Shown in pieces: positions 8,686 to 17,922 of a DNA stretch of 64,000 nt. The stretch is taken from contig JADBKT010000027.1 in the NCBI GenBank assembly GCA_014896255.1, forward strand, positions 51,604 through 115,603, read 5' to 3'. A program made the translations under genes and the position numbers. The DNA is from Hydrogenibacillus sp. GTDB lineage: Bacteria; Bacillota; Bacilli; Thermicanales; DSM-22653. The notes under the pieces are model-generated. The model saw only the letters and a program-made list of their open reading frames with translations, was not told the origin of the DNA and searched no databases. Position 1 is the first letter of the stretch; each line of letters opens with the position of its first letter.

Positions 8686-9768
8686 ATGTTTTCAACGCCG
8701 CCGCTCGCCGATGACGGCATCATGGCGCGCTACGGGTCGTACCTGCCGATTACGGAGGAGACGCCGAGGCTTTCGCTGGGGGAGGGCGGGACGCCGCTCG
8801 TCTTTGCCTCTCATTTGTCGGAGATGCTCGACATCGCGCTTTATCTGAAACTCGAGGGGTTGAATCCGACCGGATCGTTCAAAGACCGCGGCATGGTCGT
8901 CGCCGTCGCCAAAGCGCTGGAGGCGGGGAGTCATGCGATCATCTGCGCTTCGACCGGCAACACGTCGGCCTCCGCCGCGGCGTACGCCGCCCGAGCGGGC
9001 ATCCGCGCGGTGGTCGTCGTGCCTCAGGGAAAGATCGCCGTGGGCAAACTCGCTCAGGCGTTTTTGTACGGCGCCGAAGTGGTGCAGATCGACGGCAACT
9101 TCGACGAGGGGCTGGGCATCGTCCGCGCGCTCGCCGACGCGCTGGGGATGACGATCGTCAATTCGATCAATCCGCATCGCTTGGAAGGGCAAAAAACGGC
9201 GGCTTTCGAAATCGTCGACGTCCTTGGGCGCGCGCCGGACGTGCTCGCCGTCCCGGTCGGCAACGCCGGCAACATCTCCGCCTACTGGAAAGGTTTTACG
9301 GAATATCTGCCGCAGGATGCCCGGCGTCCGCGGATGCTCGGTTTTGAGGCCGAAGGAGCGGCGGCGATCGTCCGCGGCGCGCCGATCGAGCATCCGGAGA
9401 CGATCGCCACGGCGATCCGCATCGGCAATCCGGCGAGTTGGTCCTTGGCCGTATCGGCGGCGCGGGATTCCGGCGGCTTCATCGACGCCGTGAGCGACGA
9501 TGAGATTCGCGAAGCGTACCGGTTGCTCGCGGCGCGGGAAGGGGTGTTCGTCGAACCGGCTTCGGCGGCGTCCGTCGCCGGCGTGATCAAATCCGCCCGT
9601 GACGGGCGCATCGCCCGCGGAGAGACGGTCGTCGCCGTGCTCACCGGGCACGGGTTGAAAGATCCGGACATCGCGTTTCAAGAAGCCGAAGCGCGCGTGG
9701 TGACGCTCCCGGCGGACCTCCGGGCCATCGAACGGCATCTGCTTTTGAGCGTGGAGGAGAGAAGATGA
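8686..9768 (+). CDS. thrC: Threonine synthase
   Basis: PLP enzyme (360 residues) converting O-phosphohomoserine to threonine. The PLP lysine is Lys66 in GSFKDRG, the phosphate loop is in PVGNAGN, and the class-II short threonine synthase outline ([15 protein letters not shown]) is complete. The ATG at 8686 has AAGGAGTGG 7 bases upstream. It overlaps thrB by 4 bases (ATGA). Homoserine dehydrogenase, which usually precedes thrC in Bacilli, is not in this cluster. Confidence 0.95.
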   Translation: MFSTPPLADDGIMARYGSYLPITEETPRLSLGEGGTPLVFASHLSEMLDIALYLKLEGLNPTGSFKDRGMVVAVAKALEAGSHAIICASTGNTSASAAAYAARAGIRAVVVVPQGKIAVGKLAQAFLYGAEVVQIDGNFDEGLGIVRALADALGMTIVNSINPHRLEGQKTAAFEIVDVLGRAPDVLAVPVGNAGNISAYWKGFTEYLPQDARRPRMLGFEAEGAAAIVRGAPIEHPETIATAIRIGNPASWSLAVSAARDSGGFIDAVSDDEIREAYRLLAAREGVFVEPASAASVAGVIKSARDGRIARGETVVAVLTGHGLKDPDIAFQEAEARVVTLPADLRAIERHLLLSVEERR

Positions 9769-10805
9769 CGGCGGACGAGAGGTCCAGGATGACCGCGGAA
9801 AGGGCAGAGAATCGGGCCGTGACGATCATGGATCCGATCATATCGCCGTCGCCCGGGTCGTCGTCGACCGCGGAGTGGACGGTTCGCGTACCGGCGTCTT
9901 CGGCCAACATCGGTTCCGGATTTGATACGCTGGGGCTTGCGGTCGATCTGTATTTGACCGTGCGGGCCGTATTCGATCCCGGGCGCCCGGGTGACCTGAA
10001 GGTGCACGTGATGCGCGGAGACGCGTCTATACCGCGCGATGCGGGAAACTTGATTTATCGGGCGCTGTGCGCTGCTTTTGCTGCGGCTCACGAGGAAGTT
10101 CCGGGGGTTCTGCTCGCCGTCGACAGCCCCATCCCCGCCGGGAGCGGTCTCGGTTCGAGCGCGGCGGCGATCGTCGCCGGTCTTGTTTTGGCACAATCCG
10201 TGCTCGGTCCGCGTTGTCGCAAGGCGGAATGTCTCCGCTTGGCGACGTCGATGGAAGGGCATCCGGACAACGTCGCCGCCTCGTTTTACGGCGGACTTGT
10301 CGCCGCCTGGCGGGACGCCGCCGCCGGCGACGTCGTCGTGCGCACGATCCGCCGCGACGTGCCGCTCAAACTGCTCGCCCTCATTCCTCCGGAGCCGCTC
10401 GCCACGGAACGGGCGCGCTCGGCGCTTCCCGACGCATATGCCCGTGCGGACGTCGTCGACGCCCTCGGCAAGCTCGCGCTCATCATCGCCGCATTTCAGG
10501 ACGGCGATTTTTTCGAGCTCAGGCGCCTGCTCGCCGATCGGCTGCATCAGCCGTATCGTTTTCCGCTCATCGCCGGCGCCGATGAAGTGTTGCACCGCGC
10601 CGCCGACCCGCGTTGCCTGGGCGTGTATTTGAGCGGCGCCGGCCCGACGTTGATGGCCTTGTTCGCCGACGAGGCGGCGCGTGAAAGCTGGGAACGGGAC
10701 ATCCGAACGCTCCTCGACGCCCTCGGCTGGCGGGCGATGCGCATCGCGCCGTCTCCGGTCGGCGCGGTCGTTGAAACGCCGGAAGGGAGGACCATACCGT
10801 GGTGA
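9765..10805 (+). CDS. thrB: Homoserine kinase
   Basis: GHMP-family kinase (346 residues) that phosphorylates homoserine to O-phosphohomoserine, the substrate of ThrC. The ATP loop [14 protein letters not shown] and an N-terminal [13 protein letters not shown] block are diagnostic; GAGPT lies near the C-terminus. The protein has about 35 extra polar N-terminal residues compared with typical ThrB if the coupled ATG at 9765 is used; a later start such as ATG 9828 is possible. Translation is coupled to thrC through ATGA. Confidence 0.94.
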   Translation: MTADERSRMTAERAENRAVTIMDPIISPSPGSSSTAEWTVRVPASSANIGSGFDTLGLAVDLYLTVRAVFDPGRPGDLKVHVMRGDASIPRDAGNLIYRALCAAFAAAHEEVPGVLLAVDSPIPAGSGLGSSAAAIVAGLVLAQSVLGPRCRKAECLRLATSMEGHPDNVAASFYGGLVAAWRDAAAGDVVVRTIRRDVPLKLLALIPPEPLATERARSALPDAYARADVVDALGKLALIIAAFQDGDFFELRRLLADRLHQPYRFPLIAGADEVLHRAADPRCLGVYLSGAGPTLMALFADEAARESWERDIRTLLDALGWRAMRIAPSPVGAVVETPEGRTIPW

Positions 10806-11695
10806 CGCTCGCTTATCTCGGGCCGGAAGGATCGTATTCCGAAGAAGCCGCCCGCCGAGCGCCGCTTCCCGGTGCGAAGCGCATCCCTTTGGGGACGATT
10901 CCCGACGTGCTGGAAGCGGTCGACCGCGAGGAGATCGACTATGGCATCGTCCCTGTGGAAAATTCCATCGAAGGTTCGGTGACGCAGGCCATCGATTGGC
11001 TGATCCATGAGGTTTCTCTTGAGCTGTACGCCGAAATGGTGCTCTCCATCGATCACGGCCTGTATACGTCCGCGTCACAGGCGGACCTTCCGCTGGAACA
11101 AATCGCCCGTGTCCTGTCCCATCCGCAGGCCGTCGCGCAGGCACACCGCTTCATCCGGCGGACGATGCCCCGCGCGGAGATCGAACTCGTCGCCAGCACG
11201 TCCGAGGCGATGCGCCGCGTGGCCGAAGCGCCCGAGGCGCCGTGGGCGGCGGTCGGTTCGCGCCGAGCGGCTTTGCGTTACGGTCTGGTCGAACGCGTCT
11301 ACAAGGTTCAGGATTATGCTGAAAATGCAACGCGATTCGTCCTCGTCGGTCGCCGAAGCCCTTTTCCCCCGGAGGCGTACCGCGAACGGCCGTGGAAGTC
11401 GTCGGTCTTGGTCACGCTCGGTGCGGATTTTCCGGGCGCGCTTCATCAGGTGCTGGCCTGTTTCAGCTGGCGGCGCATCAACTTGAGCCGCATCGAGTCG
11501 CGTCCGACGAAAAAAGGTCTCGGCAGCTATCACTTTTTCATCGACATCGAGCGCGGAGAAGACCGCCTGCTGACCGCCGCTCTGGAGGAAATCGAGGCGC
11601 TCGGTTGCCGGGTCCGCTTCTTGGGCAGTTATCCGGTGTTTTCCGCAGATTTCGTACAAGCGGAACAAGGGGCATCGACCGACCGCCAGGCATAG
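10799..11695 (+). CDS. pheA: Prephenate dehydratase
   Basis: Converts prephenate to phenylpyruvate in phenylalanine synthesis. 298 residues: a PDT catalytic domain (YLGPEGSYSEEAA at the N-terminus, VPVENSIEG, ATRFVLVG at its end) and a C-terminal ACT regulatory domain with the phenylalanine-binding ESRPTKKGLGSYHFFID element, so feedback inhibition by phenylalanine is expected. The start is GTG at 10799 (or the next codon, also GTG), 8 bases after GGAAGGGAGG, overlapping the thrB stop. Confidence 0.95.
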   Translation: MVTLAYLGPEGSYSEEAARRAPLPGAKRIPLGTIPDVLEAVDREEIDYGIVPVENSIEGSVTQAIDWLIHEVSLELYAEMVLSIDHGLYTSASQADLPLEQIARVLSHPQAVAQAHRFIRRTMPRAEIELVASTSEAMRRVAEAPEAPWAAVGSRRAALRYGLVERVYKVQDYAENATRFVLVGRRSPFPPEAYRERPWKSSVLVTLGADFPGALHQVLACFSWRRINLSRIESRPTKKGLGSYHFFIDIERGEDRLLTAALEEIEALGCRVRFLGSYPVFSADFVQAEQGASTDRQA

Positions 11696-11730
11696 AGTGT
11701 AGCGACAACGCCTGCGGGAGGTCAAAGCCC

Positions 11731-12729
11731 TTGAGACTGCACATCGTTCAACCGAGCGAGACGTTGGAGATCATTGCCGAGCGTTACGGCCTTACGGTCG
11801 AAGCGTTGAGAGAAGCGAACGGCCTGAAGGGCGACGCGATCGAGCCCGGCGTAAAGCTCACCCTCCCTGAGCCGAACACACCCCAATCGGACAACCGGGG
11901 GGTAAAGCAGGCGTCGAAAACGTCGTTCCGACTCATGCCGCCGACGTTCCACCGGCCGAATTGGTTCGGCGACGCCGCCCCGGCGATCGAATCCGGCGCC
12001 TCCGCAGAACCCGTTCAAGGCGAAGCGTTGCCGGTCGGTGAGCGTCCGGCGGGAGGGGGTACGGTGAAGACGCCCGCGGTGTCGGGCAAAAACGGCGTCG
12101 AAGAGGCGTCGCCGGCGACGGGCGAAACGGACGCCGCCAAGGCCGAGGGGAAAGCGAAACAGGCGGTCTCGAAAACGCCCCCGTCGGTTTTCCCCGGGGA
12201 GTGGACGGCCTACACGTATCCACCGGCGCCGCCGGTGCTCGACCCGCTTTTCGGGATGCCGCCGCTTCCGATCGCGCCTATGCGTCGAGCGGCCGTGCCG
12301 CCTCCCGTGCCGTCCCCGCTGCCGCCGTCTGATCGACCGATGAGATTTTTGAACGATCGGCCGCCGGCCCTACCGACGGGTTCGCCGATGATGCCGCCGC
12401 CTCCGGCGGGCGCGCCGTGGCCGTGGAGGACGAACGCCCCTTGCGCGCCGTATCCGCCGTACCTGCTGCCGGTTGTTCCTGTCGCTTATCCGCTGCCGGG
12501 CGTGCCGATGCCGCCTTTCCCCTGGATATTCGGGCCGCCGCAGGCGGCGCCCGCTCCGGCGGCCCCGGCGGCCAAGCGGACCGACCGGCGAGCGAAGGCC
12601 GTCGATCCGGAAGGCCTGCGGAAGCCGGCGGCTCATGCTTACGCGAACGCGCCCACAGGCTTCAACGTGGAGACGTGGGTTGACTCCGGGGAGCCGGACG
12701 GCGGGACGGACGTGGAAGACGCCAAATGA
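11731..12729 (+). CDS. LysM, proline-rich SafA-like spore coat assembly protein
   Basis: 332 residues. The first 50 form one LysM domain (LHIVQPSETLEIIAERYGL start, IEPGVKLTLP end); it begins without a signal peptide, as in SafA/CotE-type coat morphogenetic proteins that bind cortex peptidoglycan from the mother-cell side. The remainder is low-complexity, rich in Pro, Ala, Met and Tyr (about 150-310), and poorly conserved. The TTG start at 11731 has GGGAGG 8 bases upstream. Its place after pheA and before nadE/yebC-bofC supports the SafA assignment, since safA lies near these genes in Bacillus. Confidence 0.75.
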   Translation: MRLHIVQPSETLEIIAERYGLTVEALREANGLKGDAIEPGVKLTLPEPNTPQSDNRGVKQASKTSFRLMPPTFHRPNWFGDAAPAIESGASAEPVQGEALPVGERPAGGGTVKTPAVSGKNGVEEASPATGETDAAKAEGKAKQAVSKTPPSVFPGEWTAYTYPPAPPVLDPLFGMPPLPIAPMRRAAVPPPVPSPLPPSDRPMRFLNDRPPALPTGSPMMPPPPAGAPWPWRTNAPCAPYPPYLLPVVPVAYPLPGVPMPPFPWIFGPPQAAPAPAAPAAKRTDRRAKAVDPEGLRKPAAHAYANAPTGFNVETWVDSGEPDGGTDVEDAK

Positions 12730-12792
12730 CATCCATGCCGAGACGCCGCAGCGGTACGGCCATGAAAACGCGGGGCACACGCCCTGCTTTTT

Positions 12793-12801
12793 TGTTATAC
12801 T
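12793..12801 (+). promoter_or_regulatory. Extended -10 promoter for nadE
   Basis: TGT followed by TATACT (12796-12801) gives an extended -10 element 24 bases before the nadE start. No good -35 is seen 17 bases upstream. Confidence 0.4.
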
Positions 12802-12825
12802 CCTTGTTGTAAGGGGGGACGACGT

Positions 12826-13578
12826 TTGGACGCCTTTGTCGAAGCGCTTTCGGCTTACGAGCGGCGGGTGGCCGAAGATGCGACGCGGCGGATCGAATTT
12901 ATCCGCGACATCGTGGCGCGCGCCGGCGCAAGCGGTGCCGTCGTCGGCATCTCCGGCGGCCTCGATTCGGCCGTTGTGGCCGCGCTTTTGGTGCGGGCGT
13001 TAGGGACATCGCGGACCGTCGGGTTGTGGATGCCGATCGCTTCTTCGGCGATGCACGCCGAACATGCCCGTTTGCTCGCTTCAACCTTGGATCTGAAGCT
13101 GCTCGAAATCGACTTGGGCGCGGCGTTCGAGGCCTTCGCCGCGGCGATGTCGCCGCACGCGCCGCTGGATGAGCTAAGTCTCGGCAACACCAAGGCGCGC
13201 CTCCGGATGACGGCGCTTTACGCGCTGGCCAATGCGGAAGGCCTTCTGGTCTCCGATACGACGAACCGTTCGGAGGCGTATGTCGGCTATGTGACCAAAG
13301 GCGGAGACGCCGTGGCCGACTTTAACCCGCTCGCTTCGCTCACGAAAAGCGAAGTGCGCATCTTGGGCGCTTATCTCGGCGTGCCGCAGGCGATCGTGCA
13401 CAAACCGCCGAGCGCGGACCTCTGGCCGGGCCAGACGGACGAAGCCGAGCTGGGCGTGACCTACGAAGCGCTCGACCGTTATCTCTTGACCGGCGAGGCG
13501 TCGCCGGAGGTACGCGCCCGGATCGAGCGGCTGCATGAAGCGTCTCGACACAAGCGCGAGGCGATGCCGGCGATCTGA
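12826..13578 (+). CDS. nadE: Ammonia-dependent NAD+ synthetase
   Basis: Last step of NAD synthesis: amidates deamido-NAD with ammonia and ATP. 250 residues, the size of stand-alone NH3-dependent enzymes without a glutaminase domain. The PP-loop SGGLDS is at 43-48; GNTKARLRM and LLVSDTTNRSE are the expected nicotinate/ATP contact blocks. The TTG start at 12826 follows AAGGGGGG. No other NAD gene is adjacent; nadD is elsewhere in this window. Confidence 0.94.
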   Translation: MDAFVEALSAYERRVAEDATRRIEFIRDIVARAGASGAVVGISGGLDSAVVAALLVRALGTSRTVGLWMPIASSAMHAEHARLLASTLDLKLLEIDLGAAFEAFAAAMSPHAPLDELSLGNTKARLRMTALYALANAEGLLVSDTTNRSEAYVGYVTKGGDAVADFNPLASLTKSEVRILGAYLGVPQAIVHKPPSADLWPGQTDEAELGVTYEALDRYLLTGEASPEVRARIERLHEASRHKREAMPAI

Positions 13579-13614
13579 CGACGATCAGGGACCGATCGGT
13601 TTGAGGTGGGAGGC

Positions 13615-14364
13615 ATGGCCGGTCATTCAAAGTGGAAAAACATCCAATATCGCAAAGGGCGTCAAGACGCGCTCAAAGCGCAGCGCTTCACAAAGATTTC
13701 CAAAGAAATCTACGCCGCCGTCCGCCGCGGCGGCGCCAATCCGGAGACCAACTTCGCCCTTCGCGCCGCCATTCAAAAGGCGAAAGAGATCAACATGCCC
13801 CTGGAAAACATCGAACGGACGATCAAAAAGGCGACCGGCGAGCTCGGGGGCGTGACGTACGAAGACGTCGTCTATGAAGGTTACGGACCCGGGGGCGTGG
13901 CCATTCTCGTCGAGGCATTGACCGACAACCGCAACCGCACTGCCGCCCGCATTCGCCACTTGTTCGGCAAATACGGCGGAAATCTCGGTGAAAGCGGCTG
14001 CGTGGCGTATCTGTTTGCCCTAAAGGGCGAGATCGTCGTCGATCACGAAGACGGCGTCGACGAAGAGGCGCTTTTTTCCGCGGTCCTCGAAGCCGGTGCC
14101 GAGGATGTCGACACCGGAGAAAGCGAATCTCTCGTCACCACGCCGCCGGATGCGGTCGAGGCCGTCCGTACGGCGCTCGAAAAGCGGGGATTTCGCGTGC
14201 GTTCGGCGAGGATGACGCGGGTCCCGACGGTGAGCGTCACCGTCGCCGGCGAGACGGCCGAGGCGAACTTGGCCTTGTTGGGGGCGTTGGAAGAAGAAGA
14301 CGACGTGAGCGAAGTGTACGCCAACTTGGAGATCGACGAAACGGACGCGCCGACGGCGTCTTAA
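13615..14364 (+). CDS. yebC: YebC/PmpR family protein
   Basis: 249-residue YebC/TACO1 family protein. The family has been described as a DNA-binding regulator and, more recently, as a factor that helps ribosomes pass proline stretches. The N-terminal MAGHSKWKNIQYRKGRQD signature, the central GPGGVAI block and the acidic C-terminus are all present. The ATG at 13615 is chosen because it gives the universal MAGHSKW start, with GAGGTGGGAGG just upstream; two upstream codons in the frame are ignored. In Bacillus it also precedes bofC. Confidence 0.94.
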   Translation: MAGHSKWKNIQYRKGRQDALKAQRFTKISKEIYAAVRRGGANPETNFALRAAIQKAKEINMPLENIERTIKKATGELGGVTYEDVVYEGYGPGGVAILVEALTDNRNRTAARIRHLFGKYGGNLGESGCVAYLFALKGEIVVDHEDGVDEEALFSAVLEAGAEDVDTGESESLVTTPPDAVEAVRTALEKRGFRVRSARMTRVPTVSVTVAGETAEANLALLGALEEEDDVSEVYANLEIDETDAPTAS

Positions 14365-14373
14365 GCGCACCGT

Positions 14374-14403
14374 GCATAGCCTCCTCGCTTTTCGCGCACA
14401 CTA
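14374..14403 (+). promoter_or_regulatory. Possible forespore (sigma-F/G) promoter of bofC
   Basis: GCATA (14374-14378), 18-base spacer, CACACTA (14397-14403). This matches the sigma-G -35 consensus and the -10 consensus with one mismatch, 30 bases before the bofC ATG. B. subtilis bofC is a forespore gene, which supports the reading. Confidence 0.45.
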
Positions 14404-14433
14404 AACCTACCAAAAGCGAAAGAAGGGGTTATC

Positions 14434-14988
14434 ATGCGGCGCTGGTTGAGACGCTGGCTGCGCCGTTTGTCCGGGCGCCCCCCGGCGCATATTTTTGCAT
14501 GGCGAAAACCGATGGTATGGATGACCGCCGTCATGCTCATCGTCTTTCCCGTTCACGCCGCCCCGGCGAACCCATCGGACCGGGTGGACGTCGTCGTCCA
14601 CGTCGTCTATTCCGTCGGCGGCGTCGAAACAAAAAGTCGGCGCCTCACCCGCGACGAGCTTGCGTCGCTTTTCGCGCGTTACCCGACGATGAAGTTGATC
14701 GCCGAAGAGGACGGCCGGCTGATCTACGAAGCGCGCGTCCCCGATCTCGCGCCGTCGCTCAAGGAATACGGCCGGATCGGGCTGAGCCCGGACGGCACGC
14801 TCATCTTTTATCTCGACGCGCCGGAGGGACCGAAGATCATCGAGACGTTCTTCCGCCTCGATCTCAAACGGATCGAAGTGGCGTTGCCGAATGACGACCT
14901 CGAGCGGCTCAAGAGGGGCATCCCGGTCCATTCGATGGCGGAATACGAAACGATCGTCGAAACCTACCGGCCGTTCAGCGTTCCTTAA
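14434..14988 (+). CDS. bofC: BofC, intercompartmental sporulation checkpoint protein
   Basis: Forespore-secreted inhibitor of the SpoIVB signalling protease in the sigma-K checkpoint. 184 residues: an Arg-rich N-region, a signal peptide ending near AHAAPAN (about 41-46), then the BofC N-terminal beta domain (VVVHVVYSVGGVETKSRRLTRDEL) and C-terminal domain (EGPKIIETFFRLDLKRIE). The ATG at 14434 follows GAAGGGG. The yebC-bofC order is as in Bacillus. A hairpin with a T-rich tail follows, so it is a single transcription unit with the proposed forespore promoter. Confidence 0.86.
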   Translation: MRRWLRRWLRRLSGRPPAHIFAWRKPMVWMTAVMLIVFPVHAAPANPSDRVDVVVHVVYSVGGVETKSRRLTRDELASLFARYPTMKLIAEEDGRLIYEARVPDLAPSLKEYGRIGLSPDGTLIFYLDAPEGPKIIETFFRLDLKRIEVALPNDDLERLKRGIPVHSMAEYETIVETYRPFSVP

Positions 14989-15020
14989 ACGAAGGCGGGA
15001 TGATGTTCGCGACATGACGT

Positions 15021-15050
15021 CCGGGCGTTCCGACGCCCGGATTTTCGCTT
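15021..15050 (+). terminator. Terminator after bofC
   Basis: 8-bp perfect stem CCGGGCGT/ACGCCCGG with TCCG loop (15021-15040) followed by a modest T-rich tail (ATTTTCGCTT). Confidence 0.65.
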
Positions 15051-15054
15051 GATG

Positions 15055-15083
15055 TTGTTCGCGGAGGCAGCAACTGGTACAAT
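15055..15083 (+). promoter_or_regulatory. Sigma-A promoter of ruvC-ruvA-ruvB
   Basis: TTGTTC (15055-15060), 17-base spacer, TACAAT (15078-15083) with an upstream TG (extended -10). It lies just after the bofC terminator and about 58 bases before ruvC. Confidence 0.7.
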
Positions 15084-15140
15084 GAGCATGATGCAGAAGG
15101 ATTTGTTTGAAGGGACGATCGGACCAGCGGAGGGCTTCAT

Positions 15141-15674
15141 GTGCGAATCATCGGCATCGATCCCGGATTGGGACGGGTCGGCTACGGCGTGATCGAGGCG
15201 CGCCGCGGCCGTTTCCAGGCTCACGCCTACGGCGTCATCGCCACCGACCCGAAGGCGCGCCCGGCGGCGCGCCTGGAAGCGATCCATGCGGCCGTTTCGG
15301 CGCTCATCGACGCTGAACGGCCGGAGGTCGCGGCGGTCGAGCGATTGTTCTTCAATACCAACGTGACCACGGCGATGGCGGTCAGCGAGGCGCGCGGCGT
15401 GATTTTACTCGCCTTGGAGCAGCGAGGACTTGCCGTATTCGAATATACGCCTGCGGAAGTGAAGCAGGCCATCGCCGGTTACGGGCGTGCGGACAAAAGC
15501 CAGATGCAGGCGATGGTGCGCGTCTTGCTCGGTCTCGGCACCGTGCCGCGCCCGGACGACGCCGCCGATGCGCTGGCCGTGGCCCTCGCCCATGCCCAGC
15601 ATCAGCATTTCGCGCACGCGCTCGAAGTCTCCGGCGCCACCGGCGCGCGCTCGGGAGAGGGACGGCGTGTTTGA
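15141..15674 (+). CDS. ruvC: Crossover junction endodeoxyribonuclease RuvC
   Basis: Holliday-junction resolvase (177 residues) that cuts junctions moved by RuvAB. Acidic catalytic residues are visible: Asp7 in GIDPG, Glu67 in VERLFF, and the C-terminal pair Asp140/Asp143 in PDDAADALA. The start is GTG at 15141 after CGGAGGG. Most Bacillaceae lack ruvC and use RecU, so its presence marks a deeper or different Firmicutes branch. It overlaps ruvA by 8 bases. Confidence 0.94.
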   Translation: MRIIGIDPGLGRVGYGVIEARRGRFQAHAYGVIATDPKARPAARLEAIHAAVSALIDAERPEVAAVERLFFNTNVTTAMAVSEARGVILLALEQRGLAVFEYTPAEVKQAIAGYGRADKSQMQAMVRVLLGLGTVPRPDDAADALAVALAHAQHQHFAHALEVSGATGARSGEGRRV

Positions 15675-16386
15675 TTTCCTTCGCGGCCGCGTCGCCTACG
15701 CTGAGGACGGTCTCGTCGTGGTCGACGTGGGTGGCGTCGGATACGAGGTCCGGACGGCAGAAGACGGTCGAACCTTTGCCATCGGCGCGGACGTCGCGTT
15801 GTACGTCCATTTTGTGCTTCGGGAAGACGAAGCCGCCCTGTACGGCTTTCCCGAACGCGAGGCACGCAACATGTTCCGCCTGCTCCTTGCCGCAAGCGGC
15901 GTCGGACCCAAAGGCGCGTTGGCCGCGCTGAAGCATTTCGCGCCGCAACGCCTGGCCCTCGCCATCGTACAAGAGGATATCGAGGCGCTGACGCGCATCC
16001 CGGGAATCGGCCCGAAGACGGCCCGTCGGCTTGTCGTCGAGCTCAAAGATCGGTTGAAGAAAACGCTGTCCGACGGTGCGCTGCGCCAAGCCGCAGGCGG
16101 CGAGGGGCGGCGCGGGCGCGAATGGGCGCCGGATCCTGTCGTCTGGGAGGCGGTAGAAGCGCTCCTCGCGCTGGGTTTCAGCGCGCGTGACGCCGAGGCG
16201 GCCGTACGGGCAGCCAAAGCGGAGGTGGAGGCGGAATGCCGGACGGAGGGCGCAAAGGCGGCGGAAGCGGACGGAGGCGCGGGAGGGGACGCGGTCATGC
16301 GGAGGACGGATGGCCGCCTCACCACAGAAACGCTCGTCCGCTCGGCGCTTCGACGCTTAGGCCCAACCGGCGCCGCGCAGAGGTGA
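15667..16386 (+). CDS. ruvA: Holliday junction DNA helicase subunit RuvA
   Basis: Tetrameric junction-binding subunit of the RuvAB branch migration motor. 239 residues: N-terminal OB-fold (FDFLRGRVAY), helix-hairpin-helix pair (LLLAASGVGPKGALAAL and TRIPGIGPKTARRL), an Ala/Glu-rich flexible linker, and a C-terminal domain III (about 160-237) that contacts RuvB. It is longer than the usual 200 residues, mostly from a charged insert (about 200-222) within domain III. The GTG at 15667 sits inside the end of ruvC. Confidence 0.94.
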   Translation: MFDFLRGRVAYAEDGLVVVDVGGVGYEVRTAEDGRTFAIGADVALYVHFVLREDEAALYGFPEREARNMFRLLLAASGVGPKGALAALKHFAPQRLALAIVQEDIEALTRIPGIGPKTARRLVVELKDRLKKTLSDGALRQAAGGEGRRGREWAPDPVVWEAVEALLALGFSARDAEAAVRAAKAEVEAECRTEGAKAAEADGGAGGDAVMRRTDGRLTTETLVRSALRRLGPTGAAQR

Positions 16387-16457
16387 GCCGTGCGTCCAAC
16401 GGGTGAATCCGGCAACGAGAGGAGGTGCGACCGGTTCCGGCGACGGACCGGGGAGCG

Positions 16458-17537
<1,080 letters not shown>

Positions 17538-17627
17538 GCGGCTTCAATCCGCGGCGTCGCGTCCGTGCGAGCGGAGGGAGATCCAAACGGCAGGAACAGT
17601 ACCGGTCGGTCGGTGGGAGGTGAGAGC

Positions 17628-17846
17628 GTGAGCGCGCCGGCCAAGTGGCTGATCGTGATCGGCTTGGTGTTCATCGCCGTCGGGCTCCTCTGGCAGTTCG
17701 TCGGCCGCTTTCTCCCGCTCGGACGTCTTCCGGGAGACATTTATTGGGAAAAGGACGGCGTCTCGTTTTTCTTCCCGATCACGACGTCGATCATCGTCAG
17801 CATCGTCTTGAGTTTGCTGTTGACCTTGTTGTTCCGCCTGCGGTAA
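17628..17846 (+). CDS. DUF2905 small membrane protein
   Basis: 72 residues, two membrane helices (about 6-24 and 47-68) joined by the conserved loop PLGRLPGDIYWEKDGVSFFFP, which identifies the DUF2905 family. Function unknown; the gene is commonly found after ruvB and before queA or spoIID-type genes in Bacilli. The GTG at 17628 has GTGGGAGGTGAG upstream. Confidence 0.88.
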   Translation: MSAPAKWLIVIGLVFIAVGLLWQFVGRFLPLGRLPGDIYWEKDGVSFFFPITTSIIVSIVLSLLLTLLFRLR

Positions 17847-17922
17847 GCCCGTTTTCCATGAGCGCGGTTTTCGACGGACCGCGTTTCAGCGTTTTAGCGT
17901 TTTACGGAAGGGAGAGACGACG

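Noticed and set aside
9678..11144. 488-residue reverse frame opposite thrB and pheA
   Set aside because: Crosses two well-supported forward genes and lacks any recognisable domain.
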